NCBI GenBank assembly: GCA_902478055.1
Contig: CABSJL010000003.1
Span: 39,618-103,617 of the forward strand
Length of the DNA stretch: 64,000 nt
Source: an uncultured Veillonella sp.
GTDB taxonomy: Bacteria; Bacillota; Negativicutes; Veillonellales; Veillonellaceae
Reading direction: 5' to 3'
In this document: piece after piece, positions 54,728-63,350 of the stretch
Layout: every line of letters begins with the position of its first letter
Position numbering within the stretch: position 1 is the first letter of the stretch
The notes under the pieces: generated by a model
Told to the model about the DNA's origin: nothing
The model's database searches: none
Seen by the model: the letters and a program-made list of their open reading frames with translations, nothing else
Position numbers and translations under genes: made by a program

Positions 54728-54761
54728 AAAAGAGTGATGACTTTAGTCATCACTCTTTTTT
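54728..54761. terminator. Terminator after the carbonic anhydrase gene
   Basis: Perfect stem AAAAGAGTGATGACT / AGTCATCACTCTTTT with a 2-base loop. Confidence 0.88.
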
Positions 54762-54803
54762 ACCTAAATGTAGTTATGTAGAGGGGCCCCATCGAGACCA
54801 CCA

Positions 54804-55349
54804 CTAAATCTCAATATAACGGAATTCGCCTGTATCAGGATCCATCATACCACCATAGAATCCCATTCCTTTCGGGAATAGTGGATGGTTACGCAAGAAG
54901 TTAACTGTATAGATTACATTGTCTTCGGAGATATGGAAACGATCCATCCAGTCAATAAGGCCTGGTTCGATCATGCGAATTGCATCTTCACTGATACCTT
55001 TTTCTTTCATAGATTCCATAAATGTTGTAGCGGAGAAATCAATCATGCCGCAGTTTTCATGGCCGATGACTAATACATCTTCGATTCCCATACCATAGGT
55101 AGCAACAAGCAAGCTTTGTACGATATTATCGATAGGTTGTGTTACGCTATTACCAGCTGTTTTAATGACGATAATTTCGCCACGATTAAAACCTAATGCA
55201 TCTTCTAGCATGCATACTAAACGCGTATCCATACATGTTACAATGCCCATTTTCTTTGTAGGATGGCTTGTTAGTCCAGCCTTTGGTAATTCAGGATGGT
55301 TTTTCACATATTCTTTATTAGTTTCAATTATTTTTTTGATATCAATCAT
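54804..55349 (-). CDS. Beta-carbonic anhydrase
   Basis: 181 residues from the ATG with GAGG six bases upstream; the 4-residue extension is rejected. Zinc ligands Cys39, His97 and Cys100, and the catalytic dyad Asp41-Arg43, are in CMDTR and GHENCGM. The family interconverts CO2 and bicarbonate. It belongs to the short clade without an extra N-terminal domain. Confidence 0.92.
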   Translation of the reverse strand: MIDIKKIIETNKEYVKNHPELPKAGLTSHPTKKMGIVTCMDTRLVCMLEDALGFNRGEIIVIKTAGNSVTQPIDNIVQSLLVATYGMGIEDVLVIGHENCGMIDFSATTFMESMKEKGISEDAIRMIEPGLIDWMDRFHISEDNVIYTVNFLRNHPLFPKGMGFYGGMMDPDTGEFRYIEI

Positions 55350-55691
55350 AAGGTACCTCATTTACATTTCTATCTATAAAATAGATTCTATTCATTATAT
55401 ACAATATATTCACTACAAAACAAGTGAAATTTATCACTCATAAAAATTTATTATAACTTATAACTTTCACAAGAAACCCATAAAACTAATATTAATTCTA
55501 TATTTATAATTAATATTCATTTATTATATCTTCCATTCTTATATATTTATAAAAATGAATATACTGTATATTTCTTACATTAATGGTAGATTATAATTCC
55601 CCCAATGTGGTACTATTAAAACTATAGAAGAGAAACGCCACATGATACCACATATGACGTGAACTGTATGTACAGTAAGGAGGTTTTTATT
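55350..55691 (+). promoter_or_regulatory. Divergent promoter region before yeiH
   Basis: 342 AT-rich bases without a gene. TGTGGTA and TACCACA arms (near 55605 and 55649) and a palindrome ACTGTATGTACAGT (55663-55676) lie close to the yeiH start and could be operators. No known motif is assigned. Confidence 0.4.
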
Positions 55692-56732
55692 ATGGGTATC
55701 AATCAAAAAACGTTGCCAGGCATTCTGCTCTGCGCGGTCCTCGCTATTCCTTGTTGGCTATTAGGCCTAGAGTTTCACCTTATCGGTAGTCCAATCTTTG
55801 CTATCATCTTGGGTATAATTATTGGCTCCGTATTCACATCTTGGAAGCGCGAAAAAACTGGTGCCGGCATTGGATTTACATCTAAAAAGATTTTACAATG
55901 GGCCGTTATTTTATTGGGCTTTGGCTTAAACATTACACAGATTTTACATGTAGGTTGGATTTCATTACCTGTCATTATTTCAACCATCGCTACATCCTTA
56001 ATCGTGTCCTATGTTATCTATCGCCTTACTCATATCGACTCTAATACAGCTGTGCTTATCGGCGTAGGCTCCTCCATCTGTGGTGGTTCTGCCATCGCTG
56101 CGGCTGCACCAGTCATCAAAGCAGAGGATCAAGATATTGCACAAGCTATCTCCGTTGTATTCTTCTTCAATGTAGTAGCAGCATTTGTATTTCCTCCATT
56201 CGGTGATGCTATCGGTCTTTCCAACATGGGCTTTGGCCTATTCGCTGGTACAGCCGTAAACGATACATCCTCTGTAACAGCTACAGCAGCCGTATGGGAT
56301 AGTATGAAAGGTACTGGTACACAAGTACTAGAATATGCGACAATCGTTAAATTAACACGTACCCTCGCTATCATTCCTATCTGTTTAGGTTTAGCAAGTT
56401 ACCAAGTATATAAAGCAAAACAAAATGCTGCTCAAACTGATGGCGGCAGTGTTAGCATCGCTAAAATCTTCCCTAAATTTGTATTATACTTTGTAATTTG
56501 TTCTCTCATTACAACAGCTTTATCCTATGCGAATGTAGATATTCAATTCTTGAGCGTATTCAAAACTATTTCTAAGTACTTTATTACAATGGCAATGGTT
56601 GCTATCGGTCTTAATACGAATATTGTAAAATTGATAAAATCCGGTGGTTCCGCTCTTGCATTAGGTGCTTGTTGTTGGGTTGCTATTACAGCAGTCAGCC
56701 TAGCTGCACAACATATGATTGGTTTATGGTAA
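55692..56732 (+). CDS. yeiH: YeiH-family putative exporter (PSE family)
   Basis: 346 residues from the ATG with AGGAGG upstream; the 11-residue extension is rejected. Ten to eleven membrane segments. Family marks are GVGSSICGGSAIAAAAPVI near residue 150, GTAVNDTSSVTATAAVW, and KLTRTLAIIPICLGLA. It was annotated as a putative sulfate exporter, but substrate evidence is thin. Confidence 0.88.
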   Translation: MGINQKTLPGILLCAVLAIPCWLLGLEFHLIGSPIFAIILGIIIGSVFTSWKREKTGAGIGFTSKKILQWAVILLGFGLNITQILHVGWISLPVIISTIATSLIVSYVIYRLTHIDSNTAVLIGVGSSICGGSAIAAAAPVIKAEDQDIAQAISVVFFFNVVAAFVFPPFGDAIGLSNMGFGLFAGTAVNDTSSVTATAAVWDSMKGTGTQVLEYATIVKLTRTLAIIPICLGLASYQVYKAKQNAAQTDGGSVSIAKIFPKFVLYFVICSLITTALSYANVDIQFLSVFKTISKYFITMAMVAIGLNTNIVKLIKSGGSALALGACCWVAITAVSLAAQHMIGLW

Positions 56733-56788
56733 GAAATATACATACCAATTTTAATATGATATAATTGTATATAGTTAGAATAGTAATA

Positions 56789-56813
56789 ACCCCTCCAGTA
56801 ATGGAGGGGTTTC
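56789..56813 (+). terminator. Terminator after yeiH
   Basis: Stem ACCCCTCCA / TGGAGGGGT with a 4-base loop, then TTTCG. Confidence 0.75.
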
Positions 56814-56867
56814 GTGCTACTATTCACCTTATTAGTACTTTATCATACTATAGTTAGGAGGGTTAAC

Positions 56868-57482
56868 ATGTACTTCTTACAAGGACTTCTTGTCGGTCTC
56901 GCAACATTTGCCCCTGTTGGCATGCAAAACCTCTTTATCATTAATACAGCATTGGTACAACCCATACGTCGTATCATATTAACCCTTATCATACTGGCAC
57001 TATTTGATATGAGTCTCAGTACGGCGGCCTTTTTTGGCATCGGTGCGATCCTTGAAATGTGGCCTCTTACTAAGCTTATCGTACTCCTCTTTGGGGGCTT
57101 ACTGATTGTGTACATGGGCTTTAATATTTTCAGAACTGAACCAGATATACGCAATGTTAACACGCATATCCCTATTCGTAAGATTATCATATCTGCTATC
57201 GCTGTATCTTGGGGCAATCCTCAAGCAGTACTTGATGCAACTATGATGCTCGGTGCTTTTCAAGCTAATATCCCAGAAGAGAACATTTACCACTTCTTTG
57301 GCGGTTTTTTAGTTATGACACCAATTTGGTTTGGATCCTTAGCCGCTACCATGCATCTGTTAGCAAAAAAAATCAAAATCACCCATATGGCTTGGATCAA
57401 CCGCTTCTGTGGCGCTGTCCTCGTCATTTATGGTATAAAATTGTTCATCGATGGGGTTACAATGCTTTTAGAATATATTTAA
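56868..57482 (+). CDS. LysE/ArgO-family amino acid exporter
   Basis: 204 residues from the ATG with AGGAGG upstream; the 18-residue extension is rejected. Six membrane segments, N-terminal FLQGLLVGLATFAPVGMQNLF with the GxxxxxPGP-like helix replaced by FAPVGMQN as in ArgO/LysE. A middle segment reads WGNPQAVLDATMMLG. The likely substrate is lysine, arginine or a related amino acid, not proven. Confidence 0.82.
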   Translation: MYFLQGLLVGLATFAPVGMQNLFIINTALVQPIRRIILTLIILALFDMSLSTAAFFGIGAILEMWPLTKLIVLLFGGLLIVYMGFNIFRTEPDIRNVNTHIPIRKIIISAIAVSWGNPQAVLDATMMLGAFQANIPEENIYHFFGGFLVMTPIWFGSLAATMHLLAKKIKITHMAWINRFCGAVLVIYGIKLFIDGVTMLLEYI

Positions 57483-57514
57483 TCAAAATATCTCCAATAG
57501 TATAATCCTTAAAC

Positions 57515-57548
57515 AACAAAGCCGTTAGCATATGCTAACGGCTTTGTT
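57515..57548. terminator. Perfectly palindromic bidirectional terminator
   Basis: AACAAAGCCGTTAGCA and its exact complement with essentially no loop; A/T runs on both sides. It serves the convergent lysE-like and lysR genes. Confidence 0.88.
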
Positions 57549-57645
57549 ATTGCAAATATCTGTTGTTATACAAATATCTTTTGTTATATAACGATGAATT
57601 TTGTTTTACTATAATTCATCTTCGTATATTAAAACTCTGATTATA

Positions 57646-58530
57646 TTAAAACTCTGATAAAACTTGATTAAACATTTCTCTAAAGGCTTCTACATAGGTA
57701 TTACTTTGATTTCGTTGAGATACAAAGTAGTAATTACGTTCCATGGATTTACCATGATTAGTCAATACCTTGCGCTCAATGCCAGGCATGGAGTCTGTTA
57801 AGTATTTAAAGCGATCTAATAACAGTAAGCCTTGTTGGCCTGCCACTAAATAGCGCGCTTCCTCTAATGTACGAGCATACGCAAAGGCTCCAGCATAGCC
57901 AATGGCCTTACGATAGTGCTCCTCCTCTCCTATCGTATACTTACCACGACATACTAGGATAAGAGGCAAATCATCAATCGTTTTAATTTCAACGCTGCCT
58001 TCCTTGGTATACCCTTGTGGCACCTCAATCACGGTTGTGGCCTTATCGATTAAATGACTTTCAAAATCATCAGATAAAATCTGCCACTGATCATTAAAAA
58101 CCACATCTACACGGCGATCATCTAACATGCCATACAACTCTTCATGGCTGCCACTATACATACGGATATCTAGATTTTTATAGCGCTTCGCCATGCGAAT
58201 GACCGTTTGCTGCATGGCCATTCCACTATAGCGGTTCAAATAACCAATCCGTAAACTGACACGTGCATCTGTGCCAATACGCATCGTTTCAACCTTTATT
58301 TCATGAAAACGTTCTAATAACTTCTTACCAGAGCGATATAGGTACTGACCAGCTGGTGTTAGCTGAAAGCTTCGTTTTTCACGCACCATTAATTCGACAC
58401 CAAGACTTGTTTCAAGGGCTTTTATTTGTTGTGAAATAGCTGATTGAGACACATATTGCTCTGTCGCAGCTTGAGTAAAACTATTATTATCAACTACACA
58501 CACAAAATACTCTAATTGTTTTAATAACAT
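57646..58530 (-). CDS. LysR-family transcriptional regulator
   Basis: 294 residues: N-terminal winged helix (LEYFVCVVDNNSFTQAATEQYVSQSAISQQIKALETSLGVEL) and a two-lobe effector domain. The neighbouring MFS carrier lies upstream on the same strand and the LysE-like gene is convergent. Targets are not known. A 12-base tandem repeat lies in the region before its promoter. Confidence 0.92.
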   Translation of the reverse strand: MLLKQLEYFVCVVDNNSFTQAATEQYVSQSAISQQIKALETSLGVELMVREKRSFQLTPAGQYLYRSGKKLLERFHEIKVETMRIGTDARVSLRIGYLNRYSGMAMQQTVIRMAKRYKNLDIRMYSGSHEELYGMLDDRRVDVVFNDQWQILSDDFESHLIDKATTVIEVPQGYTKEGSVEIKTIDDLPLILVCRGKYTIGEEEHYRKAIGYAGAFAYARTLEEARYLVAGQQGLLLLDRFKYLTDSMPGIERKVLTNHGKSMERNYYFVSQRNQSNTYVEAFREMFNQVLSEF

Positions 58531-58657
58531 AACTATACACTCTCATCTCTCTTATAGTTAATGGTTCTACTCCACTAACCTACTTCACAACATATACCAA
58601 CCCCTCATATTGGTATCTGCTACACACATAACGTTTATATTTATATATACAACTAAA

Positions 58658-58698
58658 ACTATTACAATTACTATTACAATTACTATTACAATTACTAT
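58658..58698. repeat. 12-bp tandem repeat ACTATTACAATT, 3.4 copies
   Basis: Three perfect units (58658-58693) and a partial fourth. They lie between the lysR start and the MFS stop, likely upstream of the lysR promoter, where copy number could affect expression. Confidence 0.9.
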
Positions 58699-58725
58699 GA
58701 TTATATTTCATTGAAAGTAGATTCG

Positions 58726-59931
58726 CTATGATGAACTACTTTCACGAGACACAACTAAATTACGGTATACAAACCAGGAAGCTACAAAGAATATAGCCGC
58801 TGTAGACCAGAATACAGCACCATAGCCAAAGGCACGTGCAATCACACCACTAATAACAGGCCCCAACACATTGCCCATCATAGCTACGCTAGATACAGCC
58901 CCGAAGACAATACCGCGTCGTTCAATAGGAACAGCCTTAGATATTAGTGTATTTGCAATTGGTGTAATAAAGCCCATAAAGAATCCTGCAATAGCACGGA
59001 ATATACCAAGGCCCCATATGCTAGGCATTAAGTATTGCAAGATAAATAGGGACCCCACAGCCCATGTAGCGGTAAAGATAATCCGTGGCATCGTCAACCG
59101 TTGTGTAACCTTACTGATTGAAATAGATGCCAAGGCACTAAATAAACCAGCTCCAAAGATAATAATTCCTACAATAGTAGCAACAAATTCATCATTCACA
59201 GACATATAATGTTTGATATAAAGCGGTAAGATTGGACCAATGCCAGTAATACCAAAATTACACAAAAACTGCATCGCTACTAATAGGCGAACTCGGGGTA
59301 TCATTAGAAATGATTTAATCAAAGAAATCTGTGATTCTTGAGCATCAACCTTGTGCTTAAACTGCAGATTAGGCATTAAGAAATAAATACCTAATAAGCA
59401 AATTCCAGTCAATCCAGAAAATACAAAGAATGGTGCCCTATAGCCTAATAGATCGGCCGCTAAGCCCCCCATAAGAGGTCCAAACACGAGCCCCATCACC
59501 ATAGAGGCTTGATATAGCCCCATCGCCCATGGCACCTTTTCCTCAGGCGTTATGAGGACAATAATAGCTAAACCTATCGGTACATAGCCACCTACTACAC
59601 CTTGCAAAATTCTTAGAACCAATAGCTGAGACGGGGTTTGTGTGAAAGCACAGGCCCCTACTGTAACCATTAAGGTAAATAAGATAAACATCATTACCTT
59701 ACGTGGTCCCAGTTGATTTGCCTTGCGCGACCAATACGGTGCACTGAGCGCTACCATACAAGGCGTTACACCTGATACGATACCAGCCCACATAGCAGCT
59801 TCACCTGGATTATGTAAACCTAGCTCTATAAGAAATAACGGAAGGAATGATAGTACCCCTATAATCGTTATTCCCCCACCGATCTGTATAATACAGATCA
59901 GATAAATAATTCGTTTCCAAGAAGAATCCAT
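58726..59931 (-). CDS. Major facilitator superfamily carrier
   Basis: 401 residues, 12 membrane segments. The MFS loop motif region RKANQLGPRKVMMF lies after helix 2, and GVVGGYVPIGLAII and GPLMGGLAADLLGYRAPFFVF resemble drug:proton antiporters of the DHA1 group. AAGG precedes the ATG. Substrate unknown. It may be co-regulated with the LysR gene downstream. Confidence 0.85.
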   Translation of the reverse strand: MDSSWKRIIYLICIIQIGGGITIIGVLSFLPLFLIELGLHNPGEAAMWAGIVSGVTPCMVALSAPYWSRKANQLGPRKVMMFILFTLMVTVGACAFTQTPSQLLVLRILQGVVGGYVPIGLAIIVLITPEEKVPWAMGLYQASMVMGLVFGPLMGGLAADLLGYRAPFFVFSGLTGICLLGIYFLMPNLQFKHKVDAQESQISLIKSFLMIPRVRLLVAMQFLCNFGITGIGPILPLYIKHYMSVNDEFVATIVGIIIFGAGLFSALASISISKVTQRLTMPRIIFTATWAVGSLFILQYLMPSIWGLGIFRAIAGFFMGFITPIANTLISKAVPIERRGIVFGAVSSVAMMGNVLGPVISGVIARAFGYGAVFWSTAAIFFVASWFVYRNLVVSRESSSS

Positions 59932-60044
59932 AATGACCTTCTTTCTTAACTTTTAAAGTTATTATATACTCTATTTTATTAATAGACTGTATATTTTTAA
60001 GGATTTATAGAATATAAACCCATAATATTATTGTATCCTAAACA

Positions 60045-60092
60045 GAAAAAAAAGACCATCTCTTATCACATAAAGGATAGAGATGGTCTTTA
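60045..60092. terminator. Terminator between the MFS gene and the 60137 membrane gene
   Basis: Stem AAAGACCATCTCT / AGAGATGGTCTTT with a 15-base loop, A run before. It is placed to end the leftward 60137 transcript. Confidence 0.85.
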
Positions 60093-60136
60093 TACTATAT
60101 GACTTTCAACCTCATCCAAAAGGTATGACAATCATA

Positions 60137-60742
60137 CTATTTTTGTTTGAACATCCAGTAGATGTAATAGATAACAAGTGCATATGTTACTACATCAAAT
60201 ACTGGTAAGAATGGCACCATTTTAGATAAACGGCCAAAACCATGCACGTGAATATTTGCCGCAATGATGGCAATTAGATTTAAACGATGAATCCAGATTG
60301 CTTTTTTACGGGATACGGACTTTGCCATGTTGCCAACCCAAGGTGATAAGTACAACACTGCAAAGATAAGAGCAATAAACATCGCTACAAGGGAGATATA
60401 TCCGCCCCAGAAACCTAAGAATGACTTTAGAGCTTTCAAGAAATATACATACCAATGGGCACATACGAGGATAACACTGACAACCCCTACAATGCGATGA
60501 ATATCAAACATCTCTTTAGGATTATATCGTGTGATAAACCATTTTGGTTTTGTCGCAATGTATGTCAATACAAGCCATGCAACATACGGCACAAGGCCTA
60601 AATGAACCTTCCAGTTACCAAATGGTCTACCACCTGTTACATAACCATATTCAACCATACCCATAAATATTAAAGATAAAACTGCAATCCAAATTAAAAT
60701 ATGATATTTACTTTTAAACTGCTTTTTTACTACTTCTGCCAT
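60137..60742 (-). CDS. Ferric reductase-like membrane protein, copy 1
   Basis: 201 residues, six membrane segments. His pairs typical of a heme-binding four-helix core are present: HRIVGVVSVILVCAHWYVYF and IHRLNLIAIIAANIHVHGF. This fits the ferric reductase-like transmembrane domain or MsrQ-type cytochrome b. It has no FAD/NAD domain, so it would need an electron partner. About half-identical copy 2 is at 62409. GTGAGG lies before the ATG. Confidence 0.75.
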   Translation of the reverse strand: MAEVVKKQFKSKYHILIWIAVLSLIFMGMVEYGYVTGGRPFGNWKVHLGLVPYVAWLVLTYIATKPKWFITRYNPKEMFDIHRIVGVVSVILVCAHWYVYFLKALKSFLGFWGGYISLVAMFIALIFAVLYLSPWVGNMAKSVSRKKAIWIHRLNLIAIIAANIHVHGFGRLSKMVPFLPVFDVVTYALVIYYIYWMFKQK

Positions 60743-60883
60743 ATAAACCTCACTAATTATTATACGAACTACTAGTATATAGCTAGTTGGTCTAATGTAG
60801 CATGCTAAACAATTTCAATCCACATAGCATTCTACTTAGAACTAATCATTGATTAACTATCAGCCTAATCGTAAGCATCAAAA

Positions 60884-62155
60884 TTAGAATTTGAAGTTAA
60901 GGTCTGCACGGTAGTAATCATTTACACGATTGCCGTCTTGTGTTTTAGCATTAAAGCCATAGTATGCATTAATACCAATATTTTTCTCTGGTGCATAAGA
61001 TGCACCTAATTGCCATGCTTTATAACCTTCATACCGTGTTTTCTTTAATAAATCATTAGATTCATATTTTTGCGTTTTAAATACAGGTGCATTTTTAGCT
61101 TGATCAAAGTAATCTAAGCGGATAATCCAAGAGTTCTTCTTGTTAATTTTATAATCGCCCCATTTAATGCCTACGTTCCAAATATCAGAATCACTTAAGC
61201 CAGATGCTTTTACCCATTCGCCATCAATACCGAATTTACCAACATTGTATTTAGCATTAAAACCATATACATTATCGAATTCGTTATTTTTTTTGCCATT
61301 ACCCATACGTACATTCGTTGTACCAACATGAGCAAACATACCGCCAAAGCTAAAGCGATCATTAACAGCTACATTAGCATTGATAAGACCTACATCACCA
61401 TTATCAGCTTTACTAGTCTTAGCAAAACGGCCTGCTGTCATGTAACCATAAGCGCCATTTAATGTAACTTTATCACCAAGCTTAGCTGTAGCGCCTACCC
61501 CATCAAAGTTAGAGCTATAAATCAAGCCGCCACCAAATTTTTGAGTATAACGACCAGCATCAACGACTACATTTTTACCAAATTTGTGCTCTACATATGC
61601 CAAATCCCAGTTAGCTTGAGCTTCTTTAGAACTATCACCTAACTCAATAGAGCCTGTTGTAATACGTGCTTTAACAGATGTATTTTTATTAACCTTTGCA
61701 TCTAGGCCTAAACGTACACGGGCTGTAACTTTATCTTCGTAATCATAACCATCGATCCCCTCTCTTCCGATGTAGTTGATACGAGCATCACCAGTAACCT
61801 TTACATTGCCTACGCGGTCTTCCAATTTAGCTACACGCACACCAAGTGTATTCAATTCATTGGAAAACTCATCGGCCAAGCGATTCAACATAGCTTGTTG
61901 TTCTGCATTAGCACGGTCTTGATTAGCCATGCCTTTCGCAATCATTTGAGCCATTTCGTAACGAGTAATGTTATTTTGACCTTTGAAAGTACCATCTGGA
62001 TAACCATTAATAATTCCAGCTGTAGCCAATTGATCTACAGCTTGGTAAGCCCAGCTATCGGACGGAACATCAGAAAATGGATTAACAGCAAAAGCTGTAG
62101 CCACACCTAACACAGCTGTCACTGCAAAAGCACTAGTCATTTTACGTTTCAACAT
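60884..62155 (-). CDS. SLH-domain outer-membrane porin (OmpM type)
   Basis: 423 residues from the ATG with GTGAGG upstream; the 4-residue extension is rejected. Signal peptide to about residue 24, then one SLH domain (FSDVPSDSWAYQAVDQLATAGIINGYPDGTF.. with ITRYEMAQMIAK), a coiled coil (LNRLADEFSNELNTLGVRVAKLEDRV), and a beta-barrel with alternating polar and hydrophobic strands ending in ADLNFKF. OmpM proteins tether the outer membrane of Negativicutes to peptidoglycan. This is the strongest sign of a diderm Firmicute host. Confidence 0.93.
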   Translation of the reverse strand: MLKRKMTSAFAVTAVLGVATAFAVNPFSDVPSDSWAYQAVDQLATAGIINGYPDGTFKGQNNITRYEMAQMIAKGMANQDRANAEQQAMLNRLADEFSNELNTLGVRVAKLEDRVGNVKVTGDARINYIGREGIDGYDYEDKVTARVRLGLDAKVNKNTSVKARITTGSIELGDSSKEAQANWDLAYVEHKFGKNVVVDAGRYTQKFGGGLIYSSNFDGVGATAKLGDKVTLNGAYGYMTAGRFAKTSKADNGDVGLINANVAVNDRFSFGGMFAHVGTTNVRMGNGKKNNEFDNVYGFNAKYNVGKFGIDGEWVKASGLSDSDIWNVGIKWGDYKINKKNSWIIRLDYFDQAKNAPVFKTQKYESNDLLKKTRYEGYKAWQLGASYAPEKNIGINAYYGFNAKTQDGNRVNDYYRADLNFKF

Positions 62156-62217
62156 AATAAACCTCACACACTAAAAATAAGAAAATATAAAATAAGTAGA
62201 TAATGAATATATAAAGT

Positions 62218-62232
62218 TAATTATCATTATCA
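62218..62232 (-). promoter_or_regulatory. Fur-box-like site upstream of the SLH porin
   Basis: The minus strand reads TGATAATGATAATTA, containing two GATAAT hexamers of the Fur box (three in the full consensus). It lies about 65-80 bases before the porin start. Confidence 0.5.
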
Positions 62233-62362
62233 TATATAACATTAAAATAATAACAACTTTCATTAATGAAGTAAATAGAGAATGTATATCAATCTCACAA
62301 TTATATATGCCTTTAATTAATAATACGCCCTATTAAATTTCTTAAATCATAAAAATATAACG

Positions 62363-62397
62363 AAAAAATCCCTTCTGTATAAAACAGAAGGGATTGA
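62363..62397 (-). terminator. Terminator after the 62409 gene
   Basis: Stem AATCCCTTCTGT / ACAGAAGGGATT with a 5-base loop; T6 on the minus strand. Confidence 0.88.
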
Positions 62398-62408
62398 TAT
62401 GTATCTTA

Positions 62409-63011
62409 TTATTTCTTTTTAAACATCAAGTAGATGCAGTAGATAACAAGACCGTACGTGATAATATCAAATACTTGTACAAAGGGCACCATTTTGGAAA
62501 TGCGATTAAACCCATGAATATGGATATCTGCAGCTACTAATGCAACTAAGTTGAAACGGTGCAACCAAACACCAATATTACGGCTAGATGCAGTTACTTT
62601 TCTAAGTTTTGGCGTTAAGAATGCAAGGCCAGAGATTGTACCAATACCGAAGGAAGTAAGGGCTACATAGCCACCCCACCAACCAAGGACGGATTTAGCA
62701 GCTTTACCAAAATAGAAATATAAATGGAATGTGATAACAGCAACAGATGCAATACCTAATGCACGGTGAACCTTGAACATTTCACCTAAATTATAACGAC
62801 TTGTAAACCATTTAGGGCGCGTTGCTAAGTAAGTCATAACAATCCATGTACACCAAGGTACAAGGCCAGTGTATACTTTATAGTTACCAAAAGCACGACC
62901 ACCTACAATATAGCCCCACTCTAGTAAACCGATCATAATTAAAGAAAATACACCGATCCATATAAAGATATGGTAAATACTCTTGTATTGTTTTGTTTCG
63001 ACTTGATTCAT
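62409..63011 (-). CDS. Ferric reductase-like membrane protein, copy 2
   Basis: 200 residues with the same six-helix layout and His pairs as copy 1 (VHRALGIASVAVITFHLYFYF and WLHRFNLVALVAADIHIHGF). Both copies share GGR(P/A)FGN and (F/W)FT(S/I)RYN segments. GAGAGG precedes the ATG. The two copies flank the porin gene, implying duplication of a redox membrane subunit. Confidence 0.75.
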   Translation of the reverse strand: MNQVETKQYKSIYHIFIWIGVFSLIMIGLLEWGYIVGGRAFGNYKVYTGLVPWCTWIVMTYLATRPKWFTSRYNLGEMFKVHRALGIASVAVITFHLYFYFGKAAKSVLGWWGGYVALTSFGIGTISGLAFLTPKLRKVTASSRNIGVWLHRFNLVALVAADIHIHGFNRISKMVPFVQVFDIITYGLVIYCIYLMFKKK

Positions 63012-63249
63012 CTAAAACCTCTCTAAAATAATACCTATGGATAACAATCTATCTAAGACATTTTATCATTTAAATCGAAATTTGTAGATTACTTTTATTA
63101 GATACGTAGCATTCATTATAAGAATAATTCTAATTTAGTCTTTTTATTCTAACTATATAAACAACTGCAAAGTATTTCGGTATAAATAGATTACTCAATC
63201 AGAAACAATATTATGTTATCTAAACTACTTTATCCAAAATTAGCAAACA
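63012..63249 (-). promoter_or_regulatory. Promoter region of copy 2, with a Fur-family-like palindrome
   Basis: AT-rich, no gene. A near-perfect 7-1-7 palindrome TAAGAAT-A-ATTCTAA lies at 63119-63133, about 110 bases before the start. Its layout is like that of Fur/PerR boxes, but the bases differ from both. Confidence 0.4.
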
Positions 63250-63298
63250 AAAGCCCCTTGTATTGATTAGCATACACTAATACCAATACAAGGGGCTA
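63250..63298 (-). terminator. Terminator after the narI-like gene
   Basis: Stem AGCCCCTTGTATTG / CAATACAAGGGGCT with an 18-base loop; T4 on the minus strand. Confidence 0.82.
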
Positions 63299-63350
63299 CA
63301 GATCAATTTATCGCACTATATAAAGGCATACAAATCAATCATCATCCTAA

